Shown: positions 1 to 8,916 of the stretch, piece by piece
Numbering within the stretch: position 1 is the first letter of the stretch
How the letters are laid out: every line of letters starts with the position of its first letter
Assembly (NCBI RefSeq): GCF_013149295.1
Contig: NZ_JABGCB010000023.1
Coordinates: 1-64,000 of the forward strand
Source: Novosphingobium sp. SG751A
Lineage (GTDB): Bacteria > Pseudomonadota > Alphaproteobacteria > Sphingomonadales > Sphingomonadaceae
Length of the DNA stretch: 64,000 nucleotides
Reading direction: 5' to 3'
Notes under the pieces: model-generated
Database searches by the model: none
What the model was told of the DNA's origin: nothing
The model's input: the letters and a program-made list of their open reading frames with translations, nothing else
Translations under genes and position numbers: made by a program

Positions 1-298
1 GCATAATGCTGCATCCAGAGGCCGGACAGACGAGAGCACCTGACTACGTGCCAGATCTCATTTAACGCTTGCTTCTTTTGGGGCGTCCACAGACGGTCAT
101 TCAGGCGCCCCGCACGCAGCCGTGTTGGTGAAGACTCCGTTAGCCAAAACTAGGGCTAATGACCTGTTGCCGCCCAAAACCTTCCGCAAGGCCCGGCGCG
201 TAAACGTCAACCATGATCGAAGCTCGCCGGGGATCAGGATAGGCTGAAAGACCCCGATTGCAACAAAGCGCTGGCGAGCCGCATGGGTAGGAACAGGA
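1..298. other. Gene-free left edge, upstream region of the GGDEF/EAL gene
   Basis: I see no convincing coding sequence here. Open frames exist on both strands but lack family resemblance and a good ribosome-binding site. The region must carry the promoter of the GGDEF/EAL gene that starts at 299. No clear sigma-70 hexamer pair stands out, and the left end of the window cuts off whatever lies before it. Confidence 0.5.
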
Positions 299-2302
299 AT
301 GGACAGCAAAAGTTCGCCGCAGGATGCCCAGCGCAAGGGGCTGCTGCGCCCCATCAGCGGATTGCTGGTGGGCACGTTACTGTTGCTGGCCATCGCCGCG
401 CAGGTCACCCTTTCCAAGATCAACCTGAGCGCCCATCGTTTCAGCGAGGATATCATCGCCAGAAGCTGGGATCATGACGTGGAGATCTGGCAGGAGACCG
501 TCCGCGCTCTGGCCCATCAGGAACAGGCCCGCGCGCACCTTGCCGCCAATGACACGCGCTGGATAGATGAGGCGATACTCGCCCCGATGCGCGCGGTCAC
601 CGGGTCACGCTCGGTCCGGCTGGTCCCTGCGCGCGGGGTCGATGGGATGGCGGGCCTGTGGATTATCGACAATCAGGCAAGGCTCAATCTGCCCTTGGTG
701 CTTTCGGGCGTTGGCCCCTATATGATTCAGGCCACGCTTGATGAGGGCATGGTCACCAGCTTCAGCGCCCAGCATGGCCAGAACGCGGCCATTCTTCAGC
801 TGGGGGGCAAGCTGCCGCCCAATCACATGGTCCTGCCGCTGCGCGATCCCAGGGGCGGCGCGGTGGCGGTGCTGGCATGGCCCGCGCTCGATCCCTATAG
901 CGCGGTGCGCTTCGACCTGCCGATTGCGCTGCTGGCGCTGTTCTCGCTGCTGGTGGCGGCGGCATGGTTCTTCATGCGGCGCAGCAACACCATCGCCAGC
1001 GACCTGATCGCCAGCGAGGCGCGCGCGCGCCATCTGGCCTTTCACGACACGCTGACCGGATTGCCCAACCGCGCGATGATGTTCGACCGGTTGGGCCAGA
1101 GTCTGGCCATGTCGCGCCGTTATGCGGGCGAAATGGCGGTCCATTGCCTTGATCTGGACCGGTTCAAGGAGGTCAATGACACGCTGGGCCACCATGCGGG
1201 CGACGAGCTGATCCAGCAGGTGGCGCGGCGGCTGACCGAATTGTGCCGCGATTCCGATACGGTGGCGCGGCTGGGCGGCGATGAATTCGTGATCCTGCAA
1301 CCCGAGGCCGACGGTTCAGGCGCCTCGCATCTGGCCCAGCGCGTGCTCAAATTGTTTGAAACGCCCTTTGAACTGGAAGCGGGCGTGGTTGAAGTGGGGG
1401 TTTCAATCGGCGTCACGCTGGTGTCCAACCCGGAAATAGAACCGGCCGAGGCGCTGCGTCAGGCCGATCTGGCGCTGTATGGTTCCAAGGAAAACGGGCG
1501 CAACCGGGTAACCTTTTTCGAACCCGACATGGATGCCGCGCTGCGCATGCGGCGCAGTCTGGAAAGCGATCTGCGCAAGGCACTGGCCGACGGCAGCCTG
1601 ACCATGGTCTATCAGCCCCAGATGAACGGGCGCGGGTCGATCGACGCGATGGAGGCGCTGGTGCGCTGGAACCATCCCGAGCGCGGCGCCATCGCCCCCT
1701 CGATCTTCGTGCCTCTATGCGAGGAAAGCGGGCTGATCCTCGATCTGGGCGAATTCGTGTTCCGCCGCGTGTTTCAGGAAACCGCCGGATGGGGCGACAT
1801 CCGGGTGGCGATCAATGTCTCGGCGCTGCAATTGCGCTCGCCCATGTTCATGGCCACGCTGACGCGGCTGGTGGCCGAATTCCGGGTCAATCCCGAACGC
1901 TATGAAATCGAGATCACCGAAACCGCCTTGCTGGGCGATGACGGCATCACGCGCGACAATATCACCATGCTGAAACAGGAAGGCTTTTCCATCGCGCTGG
2001 ACGATTTCGGCACCGGCTATTCCAGCCTCAATTCGCTCAAGCGCTTCTCGGTCGACAAAATCAAGATCGACCGCAGCTTCGTTCATAATCTGGAGGCCAA
2101 TGATGAGGCCGAAGGGTTGGTCGACGCCATCGTCAAGCTGGGCCGTGCGCTGAAACTGGATGTCGTGGCCGAAGGCGTGGAAACCGAACATCAGCGCGAG
2201 CGTCTGGCCGCCTGCGGCTGCAACACGTTTCAGGGCTTCCTTGTCTCGCGCCCGGTGCCCGCCAAGGAGCTGGACGGACTGTTTTCCGGCCATAATCCGT
2301 AA
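299..2302 (+). CDS. Membrane-bound GGDEF/EAL cyclic-di-GMP protein
   Basis: A 667-residue protein predicted to make or break down the second messenger cyclic di-GMP. A first membrane helix (about residues 18-40), a periplasmic sensor-like segment and a second helix (about 207-226, ending WFFMRR) precede a GGDEF domain with intact LGGDEF (325-330), then an EAL domain with intact EALVRW (from 452), DDFGTGYSS and a VVAEGVET motif. Both catalytic signatures look complete, so the protein could be bifunctional. The net activity cannot be read from sequence. An AGGA-type ribosome-binding site lies just before ATG 299. It sits 30 bp upstream of a pilus-assembly trio on the same strand, so it may control surface attachment. 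Confidence 0.93.
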   Translation: MDSKSSPQDAQRKGLLRPISGLLVGTLLLLAIAAQVTLSKINLSAHRFSEDIIARSWDHDVEIWQETVRALAHQEQARAHLAANDTRWIDEAILAPMRAVTGSRSVRLVPARGVDGMAGLWIIDNQARLNLPLVLSGVGPYMIQATLDEGMVTSFSAQHGQNAAILQLGGKLPPNHMVLPLRDPRGGAVAVLAWPALDPYSAVRFDLPIALLALFSLLVAAAWFFMRRSNTIASDLIASEARARHLAFHDTLTGLPNRAMMFDRLGQSLAMSRRYAGEMAVHCLDLDRFKEVNDTLGHHAGDELIQQVARRLTELCRDSDTVARLGGDEFVILQPEADGSGASHLAQRVLKLFETPFELEAGVVEVGVSIGVTLVSNPEIEPAEALRQADLALYGSKENGRNRVTFFEPDMDAALRMRRSLESDLRKALADGSLTMVYQPQMNGRGSIDAMEALVRWNHPERGAIAPSIFVPLCEESGLILDLGEFVFRRVFQETAGWGDIRVAINVSALQLRSPMFMATLTRLVAEFRVNPERYEIEITETALLGDDGITRDNITMLKQEGFSIALDDFGTGYSSLNSLKRFSVDKIKIDRSFVHNLEANDEAEGLVDAIVKLGRALKLDVVAEGVETEHQRERLAACGCNTFQGFLVSRPVPAKELDGLFSGHNP

Positions 2303-2332
2303 GAGCCCGGATGGGCGCTTGGCCAAAGGCAA

Positions 2333-4120
2333 ATGTTTGCACGCCATAATGGCATGGTGAAACACGGCCCCTTCCTGTCGCGCCTGATCGCCAACCGGCG
2401 GGGCAATGCCCTGCCGATGCTGGCGCTGATCCTGTCGCTGCTGATGGCCTTTGTCGGCTGCGCGGTGGACGGGGCGCGGATGTATATGGTCAATGCGCGG
2501 CTGCAGCAGGCCTGCGACGCCGGGGTTCTGGCCGGGCGCAAGGCGATGACCGACACCACCACCGGCAACACCACGCTGGATTCGACCGCCACCGCGGCCG
2601 CCAACGCCTTTTTCGCCAACAATATCCGCACCGGCTGGTACGGCATCACCGCGCTGAACTTCACCCCCGCCAAGACCACCGACGCCCAGGTCAGCGCCAG
2701 CGCCAGCGCAACCATGCCCATGACGCTGATGCGCGTGTTCGGCTACAGCTCGATCACGCTCAACGCCGTCTGCCAGGCCACCTATCAGATCAGCGACACC
2801 GATGTGATCTTTGTGCTGGACACCACCGGCTCGATGGCCTGCCTGCCCTCGGACGACACCAACACCTGCACCAATTACGTCAATTCGGTCACGGCCACCG
2901 CCTATTCCCGCCCCGCCGACGGCAGTGGCAGCGGCAACACCAGCACCGCCGGATACCCCGGATCGACCGCCTATTATGTCCCGGAAAAATCAGGATCGCG
3001 CATCAGCGCGCTGCGCGCTGCCGTGCTGTCCTTCTATGACACGATGGCCGCCTCGATCGATGTCAACACGCGGGTGCGCTATGGCTTTGTCACCTATACG
3101 TCCACGGTCAATTCGGGCCGCGCGATCATGGATATCCACCCGGCCTATATGGCGGGCGGGGTCGGCAATGTGAACACAAGCTGGAATTATCAGACCCGCG
3201 TGCTGACCGGCACGGGCTTTTCCTTTTCCTGCTTCTGTACCCTGCCCAACTGGCAATATAAACAGAGCCCGCAATTGCTGACCACCTATGTCACCGGCGC
3301 GCCCACGGTCGACACCACCAAATTCGTCAACACCACCGACACATGGGACGGGTGCATCGAGGAAGCCTATACCACGCCCGGCGTCACCAGCTTTTCCACC
3401 ACCAGCCTGCCCAATGACCTGAACCCCGATCTGAAGCCGGGAACGGATATCCGCACGCAGTGGAAACCGATGTGGACCGCCGTCACCTATGCCCGCAACA
3501 ATTACACCAGCACCGCCAACGCCACATCGAGCGGCGACACCAGCAACAGCCCCAACCTCGATCAGGCCTCCTATTACAAGCTGGGCTATATCAGCTGCGG
3601 CAAGCCGGTCTCGCGTCTGGCGGTGATGACGCGCACGCAAGTGTCCAATTACGTCAACGCCAGTGATTTTCGCGCGATTGGCGGCACCTATCACGATATC
3701 GGCATGATCTGGGGCACGCGGCTGGTTTCGCCCGACGGCATCTTTGCCGCCGACACCGCCGCCGCCACGGGGCGCGACGCGCCCAAGCGGATTATCGTCT
3801 TTCTGACCGATGGCGACATGTCACCCAGCCAGAATGTCTATGGCGCATACGGCGTGGAATATTACGACCAGCGGGTTTCGGGGGGCGATCTGGGCAATCT
3901 GAAGAATTACCACAATGCCCGCTTCCTTGCCTCCTGCGCGGCGGCCAAGGCCAAGAATATCAGCGTGTGGACCGTGGCCCTTGGCATGAGCAGCACCAAT
4001 GAGCTGACCCAATGCGCGACCTCGCCCTCGCAGGCGCTCTCCACCACATCGGGATCGGGCCTTGCCGCGCAATTCGCCACCATCGCCAGCAAAATCGCCA
4101 AGCTGCGGATTTCGAAATGA
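2333..4120 (+). CDS. TadG-like pilus assembly protein with von Willebrand factor A domain
   Basis: A 595-residue protein of the TadG type, associated with Flp/Tad pili. The N-terminus carries a short basic stretch and one hydrophobic helix (LPMLALILSLLMAFVGCAVD), as in TadE/TadG pseudopilin-like proteins. The large exported part contains a vWA-like fold: a MIDAS-type DTTGS at 163-167, and later IIVFLTDGDMSPS. The usual MIDAS form is DxSxS, so the Thr variant is notable. An AAAGG site precedes ATG 2333. Its stop overlaps the next start by ATGA, so the genes are translationally coupled. The rest of a Tad locus (tadA, cpaB, cpaC, Flp pilin) is not in the window. Confidence 0.85.
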   Translation: MFARHNGMVKHGPFLSRLIANRRGNALPMLALILSLLMAFVGCAVDGARMYMVNARLQQACDAGVLAGRKAMTDTTTGNTTLDSTATAAANAFFANNIRTGWYGITALNFTPAKTTDAQVSASASATMPMTLMRVFGYSSITLNAVCQATYQISDTDVIFVLDTTGSMACLPSDDTNTCTNYVNSVTATAYSRPADGSGSGNTSTAGYPGSTAYYVPEKSGSRISALRAAVLSFYDTMAASIDVNTRVRYGFVTYTSTVNSGRAIMDIHPAYMAGGVGNVNTSWNYQTRVLTGTGFSFSCFCTLPNWQYKQSPQLLTTYVTGAPTVDTTKFVNTTDTWDGCIEEAYTTPGVTSFSTTSLPNDLNPDLKPGTDIRTQWKPMWTAVTYARNNYTSTANATSSGDTSNSPNLDQASYYKLGYISCGKPVSRLAVMTRTQVSNYVNASDFRAIGGTYHDIGMIWGTRLVSPDGIFAADTAAATGRDAPKRIIVFLTDGDMSPSQNVYGAYGVEYYDQRVSGGDLGNLKNYHNARFLASCAAAKAKNISVWTVALGMSSTNELTQCATSPSQALSTTSGSGLAAQFATIASKIAKLRISK

Positions 4121-4695
4121 GGCGGCTGTGGCGTGATTGCGGCGGGGCGGCGCTGGTTGAATTTGCACTGGTGCTGCCGGTGATGCTGCTGATGGGGATG
4201 GGCCTGTGCGAAATGGCCTATCAGGCCTATATGCAGGCGATCCTGACGGGCGCGGTGCAAAAGGCCGGCCGCGACAGCACGGTCGAAAGCGCCAACACCA
4301 CCACCATCGACAATGCCGTGCTGCAGGCGGTGAAGAACATCAACGGCAATGCCGCCTTCATCTCGGGCTATCCCACGCGCAAATCCTATGCCTCCTTCGG
4401 CTATATCTCGCCCGAAAGTTTCGTGGACAGCAACGGCAACGGCGCGCGCGATGCGGGCGAGTGTTTTACCGATGTGAACGGCAATGGCATCTGGGACGCC
4501 GATCCGGGCGTGTCGGGCAATGGCGGCGCGGGCGACACGGTGCTCTATACCGTTTCCATCACCTATACCCGCCTGTTTCCGCTGGGCCTCTGGCTGGGCT
4601 GGGGCAGGAATGCCACGCTTTCGGCCAGCACGATCCTGAAGAACCAGCCATGGGCGACCCAGACCACGGCGGCGGCGGCAACAGTATGCACATGA
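4117..4695 (+). CDS. TadE-like pilus assembly protein with two DxNGNG loops
   Basis: A 192-residue TadE/TadF-type protein: a short cytoplasmic N-terminus (MRRLWRDCGGAALVEFALV), one hydrophobic helix with the conserved GAALVEFALVLPV pattern, and an exported domain. The start at 4117 was chosen because ATG overlaps the TGA of the upstream gene (ATGA) and the TadE signature begins a few residues later. Residues 104-112 and 119-127 form two calcium-loop-like motifs, DSNGNGARD and DVNGNGIWD, which I do not expect in an ordinary TadE. The stop again overlaps the next gene. Confidence 0.85.
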   Translation: MRRLWRDCGGAALVEFALVLPVMLLMGMGLCEMAYQAYMQAILTGAVQKAGRDSTVESANTTTIDNAVLQAVKNINGNAAFISGYPTRKSYASFGYISPESFVDSNGNGARDAGECFTDVNGNGIWDADPGVSGNGGAGDTVLYTVSITYTRLFPLGLWLGWGRNATLSASTILKNQPWATQTTAAAATVCT

Positions 4696-5384
4696 TGCGC
4701 CGCCTGATCCGCGATTCCTCGGGCGCCTCGCTGATCGAATTCGCGCTGGCGCTGCCCATCGTGTTCTACATGGGCGGGGCAGGCATCGAATATACCAATA
4801 TGGCCCGCGTCCAGATGCAGATCAGCCAGATCACGCTCGATCTGGCCGACAATGCCAGCCGTGTGGGCCTCGCCAGCAATCTGGCCGCGACCCAGATCCG
4901 CGAAACCGACATGAACGATGTGCTGGCGGGCGCGCGATTGCAGGGCAACGGGCTGGGCCTGACCACCAACGGGCGGGTCATCATCTCCAGCCTCGAAATG
5001 GTCCAGCAATCCTATGACACGGTGCCCGTCCAGCGCATCCACTGGCAACGCTGCATCGGGATGAAAAGCGGGAGCAGCTTCGATTCCTCCTATGGCACCA
5101 CCACCCCCACCGCCGGCACAGACGCCACGCCGGCCAACGCCGGCGCCACCGCCGCCACCGGCATGGGCGACACCGGATACAAGGTCAGCGCCCCCTCCGG
5201 CGCCGGGGTGATGTTCGTCGAGGTCAACTATACCTACCAGCCCTTTTTCGGCACGATGTTCGTGCCCAACCGACAGATCCATTACAGCGCCAGCTTCGTG
5301 GTGCGCGACCTGCGCGATTATGCGCAGATCTATAATCCCAGCCCGGCGGCGACGCGCATGACGTGTGATAAGTATACGAGTTAG
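4686..5384 (+). CDS. TadE/TadF-like pilus assembly protein
   Basis: A 232-residue membrane-anchored pseudopilin-like protein, third member of the pilus trio. The N-terminus (MHMMRRLIRDSSGASLIEFALA) has the TadE signature followed by one hydrophobic helix; the rest is Thr/Ala/Gly-rich and presumably periplasmic. Starts at 4686, 4692 (ATGA overlap with the previous stop) or 4695 are all possible. The three genes form one coupled unit and probably act together in assembling or anchoring a Tad-type fibre. A 20-bp perfect palindrome follows 13 bp after the stop. Confidence 0.82.
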   Translation: MHMMRRLIRDSSGASLIEFALALPIVFYMGGAGIEYTNMARVQMQISQITLDLADNASRVGLASNLAATQIRETDMNDVLAGARLQGNGLGLTTNGRVIISSLEMVQQSYDTVPVQRIHWQRCIGMKSGSSFDSSYGTTTPTAGTDATPANAGATAATGMGDTGYKVSAPSGAGVMFVEVNYTYQPFFGTMFVPNRQIHYSASFVVRDLRDYAQIYNPSPAATRMTCDKYTS

Positions 5385-5397
5385 AAAAGGGTAAGAT

Positions 5398-5417
5398 GCG
5401 AGGGTCTAGACCCTCGC
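5398..5417. repeat. Perfect 20-bp palindrome
   Basis: GCGAGGGTCT is followed directly by AGACCCTCGC, a perfect palindrome 13 bp after the pilus-trio stop codon. It could end transcription, but no T-run follows, so a REP-like repeat or a protein-binding site is also possible. Confidence 0.6.
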
Positions 5418-5580
5418 GCTCCCATTACTGTCTGCGTGGCGCCATGGGTTCGGCCGATGGGTGTCGGACGCAGCCTTGGAATTTTAAAGCCAGCGGCGCC
5501 AATCAGCGCGGCCCGGTGCCGCAGGCTTTACCAATCCGCCCACAACCTCGCCAACCCGGCACCACCCCATGAACGGGATT

Positions 5581-5603
5581 GCAAAGGGATTGAATCCCTT
5601 TGC
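5581..5603. repeat. Inverted repeat with 11-bp arms
   Basis: GCAAAGGGATT and AATCCCTTTGC are exact reverse complements separated by one base. A Gly/Cys-rich tail (CCCGCCGGAGGC) follows. The form resembles dispersed intergenic hairpin elements of alphaproteobacteria. Only one copy is present in this window, so a repeat family is inferred, not shown. Confidence 0.5.
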
Positions 5604-5643
5604 CCGCCGGAGGCATAATTTCATACAACCCGCCCCCATGAAC

Positions 5644-5694
5644 GGCCGGGTGGCGCGCGGCAAGCTGCCCCCAGCGCCACACCACCACCCGGCC
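5644..5694. repeat. Long inverted repeat with 10-bp arms
   Basis: GGCCGGGTGG (5644-5653) pairs exactly with CCACCCGGCC (5685-5694) around a 31-base loop that can pair partly with itself. No T-run follows. It is the third hairpin in this gene-free stretch. Confidence 0.45.
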
Positions 5695-6038
5695 ATTCGG
5701 GAACGCGACAAGCCCCGCCAAACGGCATGGACAGATCGCGCGCCCCCTGTTGCAGCTAACGACTTGCCCCCCAAGTCGCCGGCAACATATCGAGCCATTG
5801 CACCTATTGCTGTCAACGCTTGCAGACCTTGTCCGTAAAGGCAACAGGATCATAAGGTTCTGGCAAAATATCCTTGTCCGGCCCCGCGCCAGCCATTCGT
5901 CATTTGACGTAGGATGATGCAGCCCGAATGCGCGCTACACCATGTCTGCGAGAACCGACTGGCGGGGGGTCGAGAGATGGCGACAAGCGATGTGACCGAC
6001 AGGCTCCTGAGCCGCCCTATAGCGCAGAGGCGCGCCGG

Positions 6039-7760
6039 ATGATCGAAACCTTGCGCCTGATGGACAGAATCAAGTCTGCACCGGGGCGGTTCATGCTGGT
6101 GATGGCGGCCATGGCGGTGATGATGACGGCCATCATCGCCGCGGCCTATTGGGCGCTGGGGCAGAGCCTTCCGGCGCAGAGCCTGCCGATGGTGCGCGCG
6201 ATTCTGCTGGCCACGCTGGGGGCGCTGCTGGCGCTGGGCGGGGTGCTGGGCGGGCTGATCCTGCGCGCCTATGACAGCCGCCGCGCCGCTCTGGCTGAAG
6301 CGCGCCGCCATGTGGCAGACCTGCGCGCCGAGGTGGCCGCGCATAATGCCACGCTGGAGGAACTGCATCTGGCCAAGGAGGTGGCCGAGGCCGCCAACAG
6401 CGCCAAGAGCCGCTATCTCGTTTCGGTCAGCCATGAAATCCGTTCACCGCTCAATTCGATCTATGGCTATGCGCAATTGCTGGAGCGCGGGCATGACATC
6501 GCCCCCATCGAAGCCGCGCGCATCATCCGCCGGTCGTCCGAGCACCTGACCAATCTGGTCGAGGGACTGCTCGATATCAGCCATGTCGAAAGCGGGGTGC
6601 TGCGCCTGTCCAACGACACGGTGCGTCTCAACAGCTTTCTCGACCAGGTCGCCAGCATGTTCCGCCCGCAGGCCCAATCGCGCGGCCTGACGCTGGCCTA
6701 TGAAAAGCAGAGCGGCCTGCCCGAATTCGTGCGCACGGATCAGAAACGCCTGCGCCAGATCCTGATCAACCTGCTCTCCAACGCGATCAAGTTCACCAAG
6801 GCGGGGCAGGTTACTTTCGGGGTCACCTATCGCTCTCAGGTGATGAGCTTCACCATCGCCGACACCGGCATCGGCATTGAACCAAACGATCTGGCGCGCA
6901 TCTTCGCCCCCTTTGAACGCGGCACCCATCCCGAGGCGCAGCGGCAAAAGGGCATCGGCCTTGGTCTGGCGATCACCCAGGCGCTGGTGCATATCCTCGG
7001 CGGCGATCTGGCCGTGACCAGCGAGCCGGGCGTGGGCACGACCTTTACCGTGCGCCTGATGCTCAGCCCGGTGCAGGCCAGTGTGCAGGAGGTGAAAAGC
7101 ACCCGCGCGATCACCGGTTTCGACGGGCCGCCGCGCCATATCCTGCTGATCGACGACGACCCGGATCAGACCTCGCTGCTGCGCGGGCTGCTCGAACCCA
7201 TGGGCTTTATCCTGCATATCGCGCATGATGGGGATGCCGGGCTGGAACTGGCGCGCAAGCATCGGCCCGAACTGGTGCTGCTCGATGTCACCATGCCGGG
7301 CCTGTCGGGCTGGGAGGTGGCGCGGCGGCTGCGCGCAATGCGCGGGGGCGACATACGCATCATCATGGTCTCGGGCGACGCGCATGAAATCCGGCAGGGC
7401 AGCGCGGGCTTCATCGCCCATGACCAGTTCCTCATCAAACCGGTCGATCTGGACGCGCTGATCGATGCGGTGGGCGGCCTGCTGGGCCTGCATTGGCGCG
7501 GTCGGGCCGAGGAGGCCGAGGCCCCCGAAGCTGCCCCCGAGCGCGAGGCCCTGCCCGATGAAGCGCGGCCCTTTCTGACCGATATAGAAAACGATCTGCG
7601 CATCGGCCATGTGCGGGGCGTGGAAAAAGCGATCCGCGCGATGGAGGCTGCCGTGCCGCAGGCCGCCCCCTTGGCGCGGCGGCTGCTGGCCTCTCTCGAC
7701 CGGTTCGATCTGGGCGAACTGGCCGCCGAACTGGCCGCCAACCGGCAAGGGGATCAATGA
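6039..7760 (+). CDS. Hybrid sensor histidine kinase with receiver domain
   Basis: A 573-residue membrane kinase. Two hydrophobic helices (MLVMAAMAVMMTAIIAAAYW and about residues 50-75) precede a short coiled segment, a HisKA domain (SVSHEIRSPLNSIYGYAQLL, phospho-acceptor His132), a HATPase domain (N box LLSNAIKFTKAG, GIGIEPNDLARIFAPFERG, GIGLGLAITQALV), a receiver domain with ILLIDDDPDQ and acceptor Asp416 in LLDVTMPGLSGWE, and an acidic tail. There is little room for a periplasmic sensor. ATG 6039 was chosen for the upstream GAGG at 6026-6029. The stop overlaps the next start by ATGA, so kinase and LuxR-type regulator are coupled and probably partners. Confidence 0.9.
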   Translation: MIETLRLMDRIKSAPGRFMLVMAAMAVMMTAIIAAAYWALGQSLPAQSLPMVRAILLATLGALLALGGVLGGLILRAYDSRRAALAEARRHVADLRAEVAAHNATLEELHLAKEVAEAANSAKSRYLVSVSHEIRSPLNSIYGYAQLLERGHDIAPIEAARIIRRSSEHLTNLVEGLLDISHVESGVLRLSNDTVRLNSFLDQVASMFRPQAQSRGLTLAYEKQSGLPEFVRTDQKRLRQILINLLSNAIKFTKAGQVTFGVTYRSQVMSFTIADTGIGIEPNDLARIFAPFERGTHPEAQRQKGIGLGLAITQALVHILGGDLAVTSEPGVGTTFTVRLMLSPVQASVQEVKSTRAITGFDGPPRHILLIDDDPDQTSLLRGLLEPMGFILHIAHDGDAGLELARKHRPELVLLDVTMPGLSGWEVARRLRAMRGGDIRIIMVSGDAHEIRQGSAGFIAHDQFLIKPVDLDALIDAVGGLLGLHWRGRAEEAEAPEAAPEREALPDEARPFLTDIENDLRIGHVRGVEKAIRAMEAAVPQAAPLARRLLASLDRFDLGELAAELAANRQGDQ

Positions 7761-8698
7761 TGCGCCACGATCCGCTGGTGGCGCAGGATCCCCAGCCCCA
7801 TGTCGATACCGTGCTGGTGGTTGACGATACGCCCGAATCCCTGCGTTTTCTGGCCGATACGCTGGAGGTCGAGGGCATCCGCGTGCTGATCGCCACCAGC
7901 GGCGAGGCGGCGCTCTCGCTGCTGTCGCATATCGTACCCGATCTGATCCTGATGGATGCGGTGATGCCCGGCATCGGCGGGTTCGAGGCCACGCGCATCC
8001 TCAAACGCAATCCGGCCAGCGCCCGCGTGCCCGTCATCTTCATGACCGGCCTGACCGAGAGCGAGCATGTGCTGGCAGCCCTTGAGGCGGGCGGGGTCGA
8101 TTATGTGCGCAAGCCTCTGGTCATCAACGAGCTGATCGCGCGGGTGCGGGTGCATATGGCCAATGCGCGCCTTGCACAGGACAGCCAGGCCGCGCTCGAC
8201 GCCAGCGGGCGCCATCTGGTCGCCATGGGCCGCGACGAGCAATTGCTCTGGTGGACCCCGCAGGCCGGCAGCCTGCTGGCCGAAAGCTGCCCGGAATGGA
8301 GCGTCATCCCCGGCCCGGCCCCGGCCGCGCTGCGCCCTGCGCTTGCCCGTCTGGCGCGGGCCGATGAGAGCGGGGCCAGCGTCCGGCTCGACCTTGCCCA
8401 TTCAACGCTCGAACTGGTGCTGGTGGCGCGGATGCGCGGGGCCGAATGGCTGGTGCGGCTCAATGACGTCAACCCGGCGGGCGACATCGCCCTGCTTCAG
8501 GCCCGCCACGGCCTGACCAGCCGCGAGGCCGAGGTGCTGCTGTGGATCAGCTATGGCAAACCCAACCGCGTCATCAGCGAGATATTGTCGATCTCTCCGC
8601 GCACGGTGAACAAGCATCTGGAGCAGGTTTTCGTCAAACTGGGCGTGGAAACGCGCGCGGCGGCGGCGGCCTTGGCGGTGCGCGCGATCAATGGGTGA
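7757..8698 (+). CDS. Response regulator, receiver plus LuxR-type HTH output
   Basis: A 313-residue regulator. The N-terminal receiver has VLVVDDTPESLRF, acceptor Asp67 in LILMDAVMPGIGGFE, a conserved Thr in FMTGLT and Lys in YVRKPL. A middle segment of about 100 residues without an evident family follows. The C-terminus is a LuxR/FixJ HTH (LTSREAEVLLWISYGKPNRVISEILSIS in pieces, then RTVNKHLEQVFVKLGVETR). It is coupled by ATGA to the hybrid kinase and is its likely target. Its targets are unknown. A hairpin follows the stop. Confidence 0.9.
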   Translation: MMRHDPLVAQDPQPHVDTVLVVDDTPESLRFLADTLEVEGIRVLIATSGEAALSLLSHIVPDLILMDAVMPGIGGFEATRILKRNPASARVPVIFMTGLTESEHVLAALEAGGVDYVRKPLVINELIARVRVHMANARLAQDSQAALDASGRHLVAMGRDEQLLWWTPQAGSLLAESCPEWSVIPGPAPAALRPALARLARADESGASVRLDLAHSTLELVLVARMRGAEWLVRLNDVNPAGDIALLQARHGLTSREAEVLLWISYGKPNRVISEILSISPRTVNKHLEQVFVKLGVETRAAAAALAVRAING

Positions 8699-8707
8699 TC
8701 AGCCGGT

Positions 8708-8730
8708 TTTGCAAAGACGCTCTTTGCAAA
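8708..8730. terminator. Inverted repeat downstream of the response regulator
   Basis: TTTGCAAAGA and TCTTTGCAAA are exact 10-bp arms around CGC, 10 bp after the regulator stop. It could end the kinase-regulator transcript, though the stem is AT-rich and no T-run follows. An operator upstream of bioB is the alternative. Confidence 0.4.
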
Positions 8731-8916
8731 TTTGCAAGATTACCGTGGACGCCATCCCCATCCTGACGCATCACCGTGTGAAACGCGCCATGATATTGCC
8801 CTTCGGGATGGTCGTTTCACCGCTTGATGACTTGAGCCTTGGCCCTTGCGCGCCTATCGCGACCGCGTAACGATGCCCAAGGCCCGCGCCGGACTGCGCC
8901 GAATGGAGAATACCCT

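Larger units (their letters stand above)
5385..6038. other. Gene-free region of about 650 bp rich in inverted repeats
   Basis: No supported gene. Several open frames occur on both strands, but they overlap one another, lack recognisable domains and run through hairpins. The stretch holds three strong inverted repeats (listed separately at 5398, 5581 and 5644), and its composition looks like a mosaic of repetitive intergenic elements. The right end (about 5850-6038) presumably holds the promoter of the hybrid kinase operon, and includes a possible 21-codon leader (5977-6042). Confidence 0.5.

Noticed and set aside
97..456. 119-codon frame on the minus strand near the left edge
   Set aside because: It overlaps the start of the well-supported GGDEF/EAL gene on the other strand, has no recognisable domain, and its composition is that of an opposite-strand shadow.
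5436..5853. Several 60-116 codon frames on both strands in the gene-free stretch
   Set aside because: They overlap one another and run through the hairpins, have no ribosome-binding site or family resemblance, and are best read as chance frames in GC-rich DNA.
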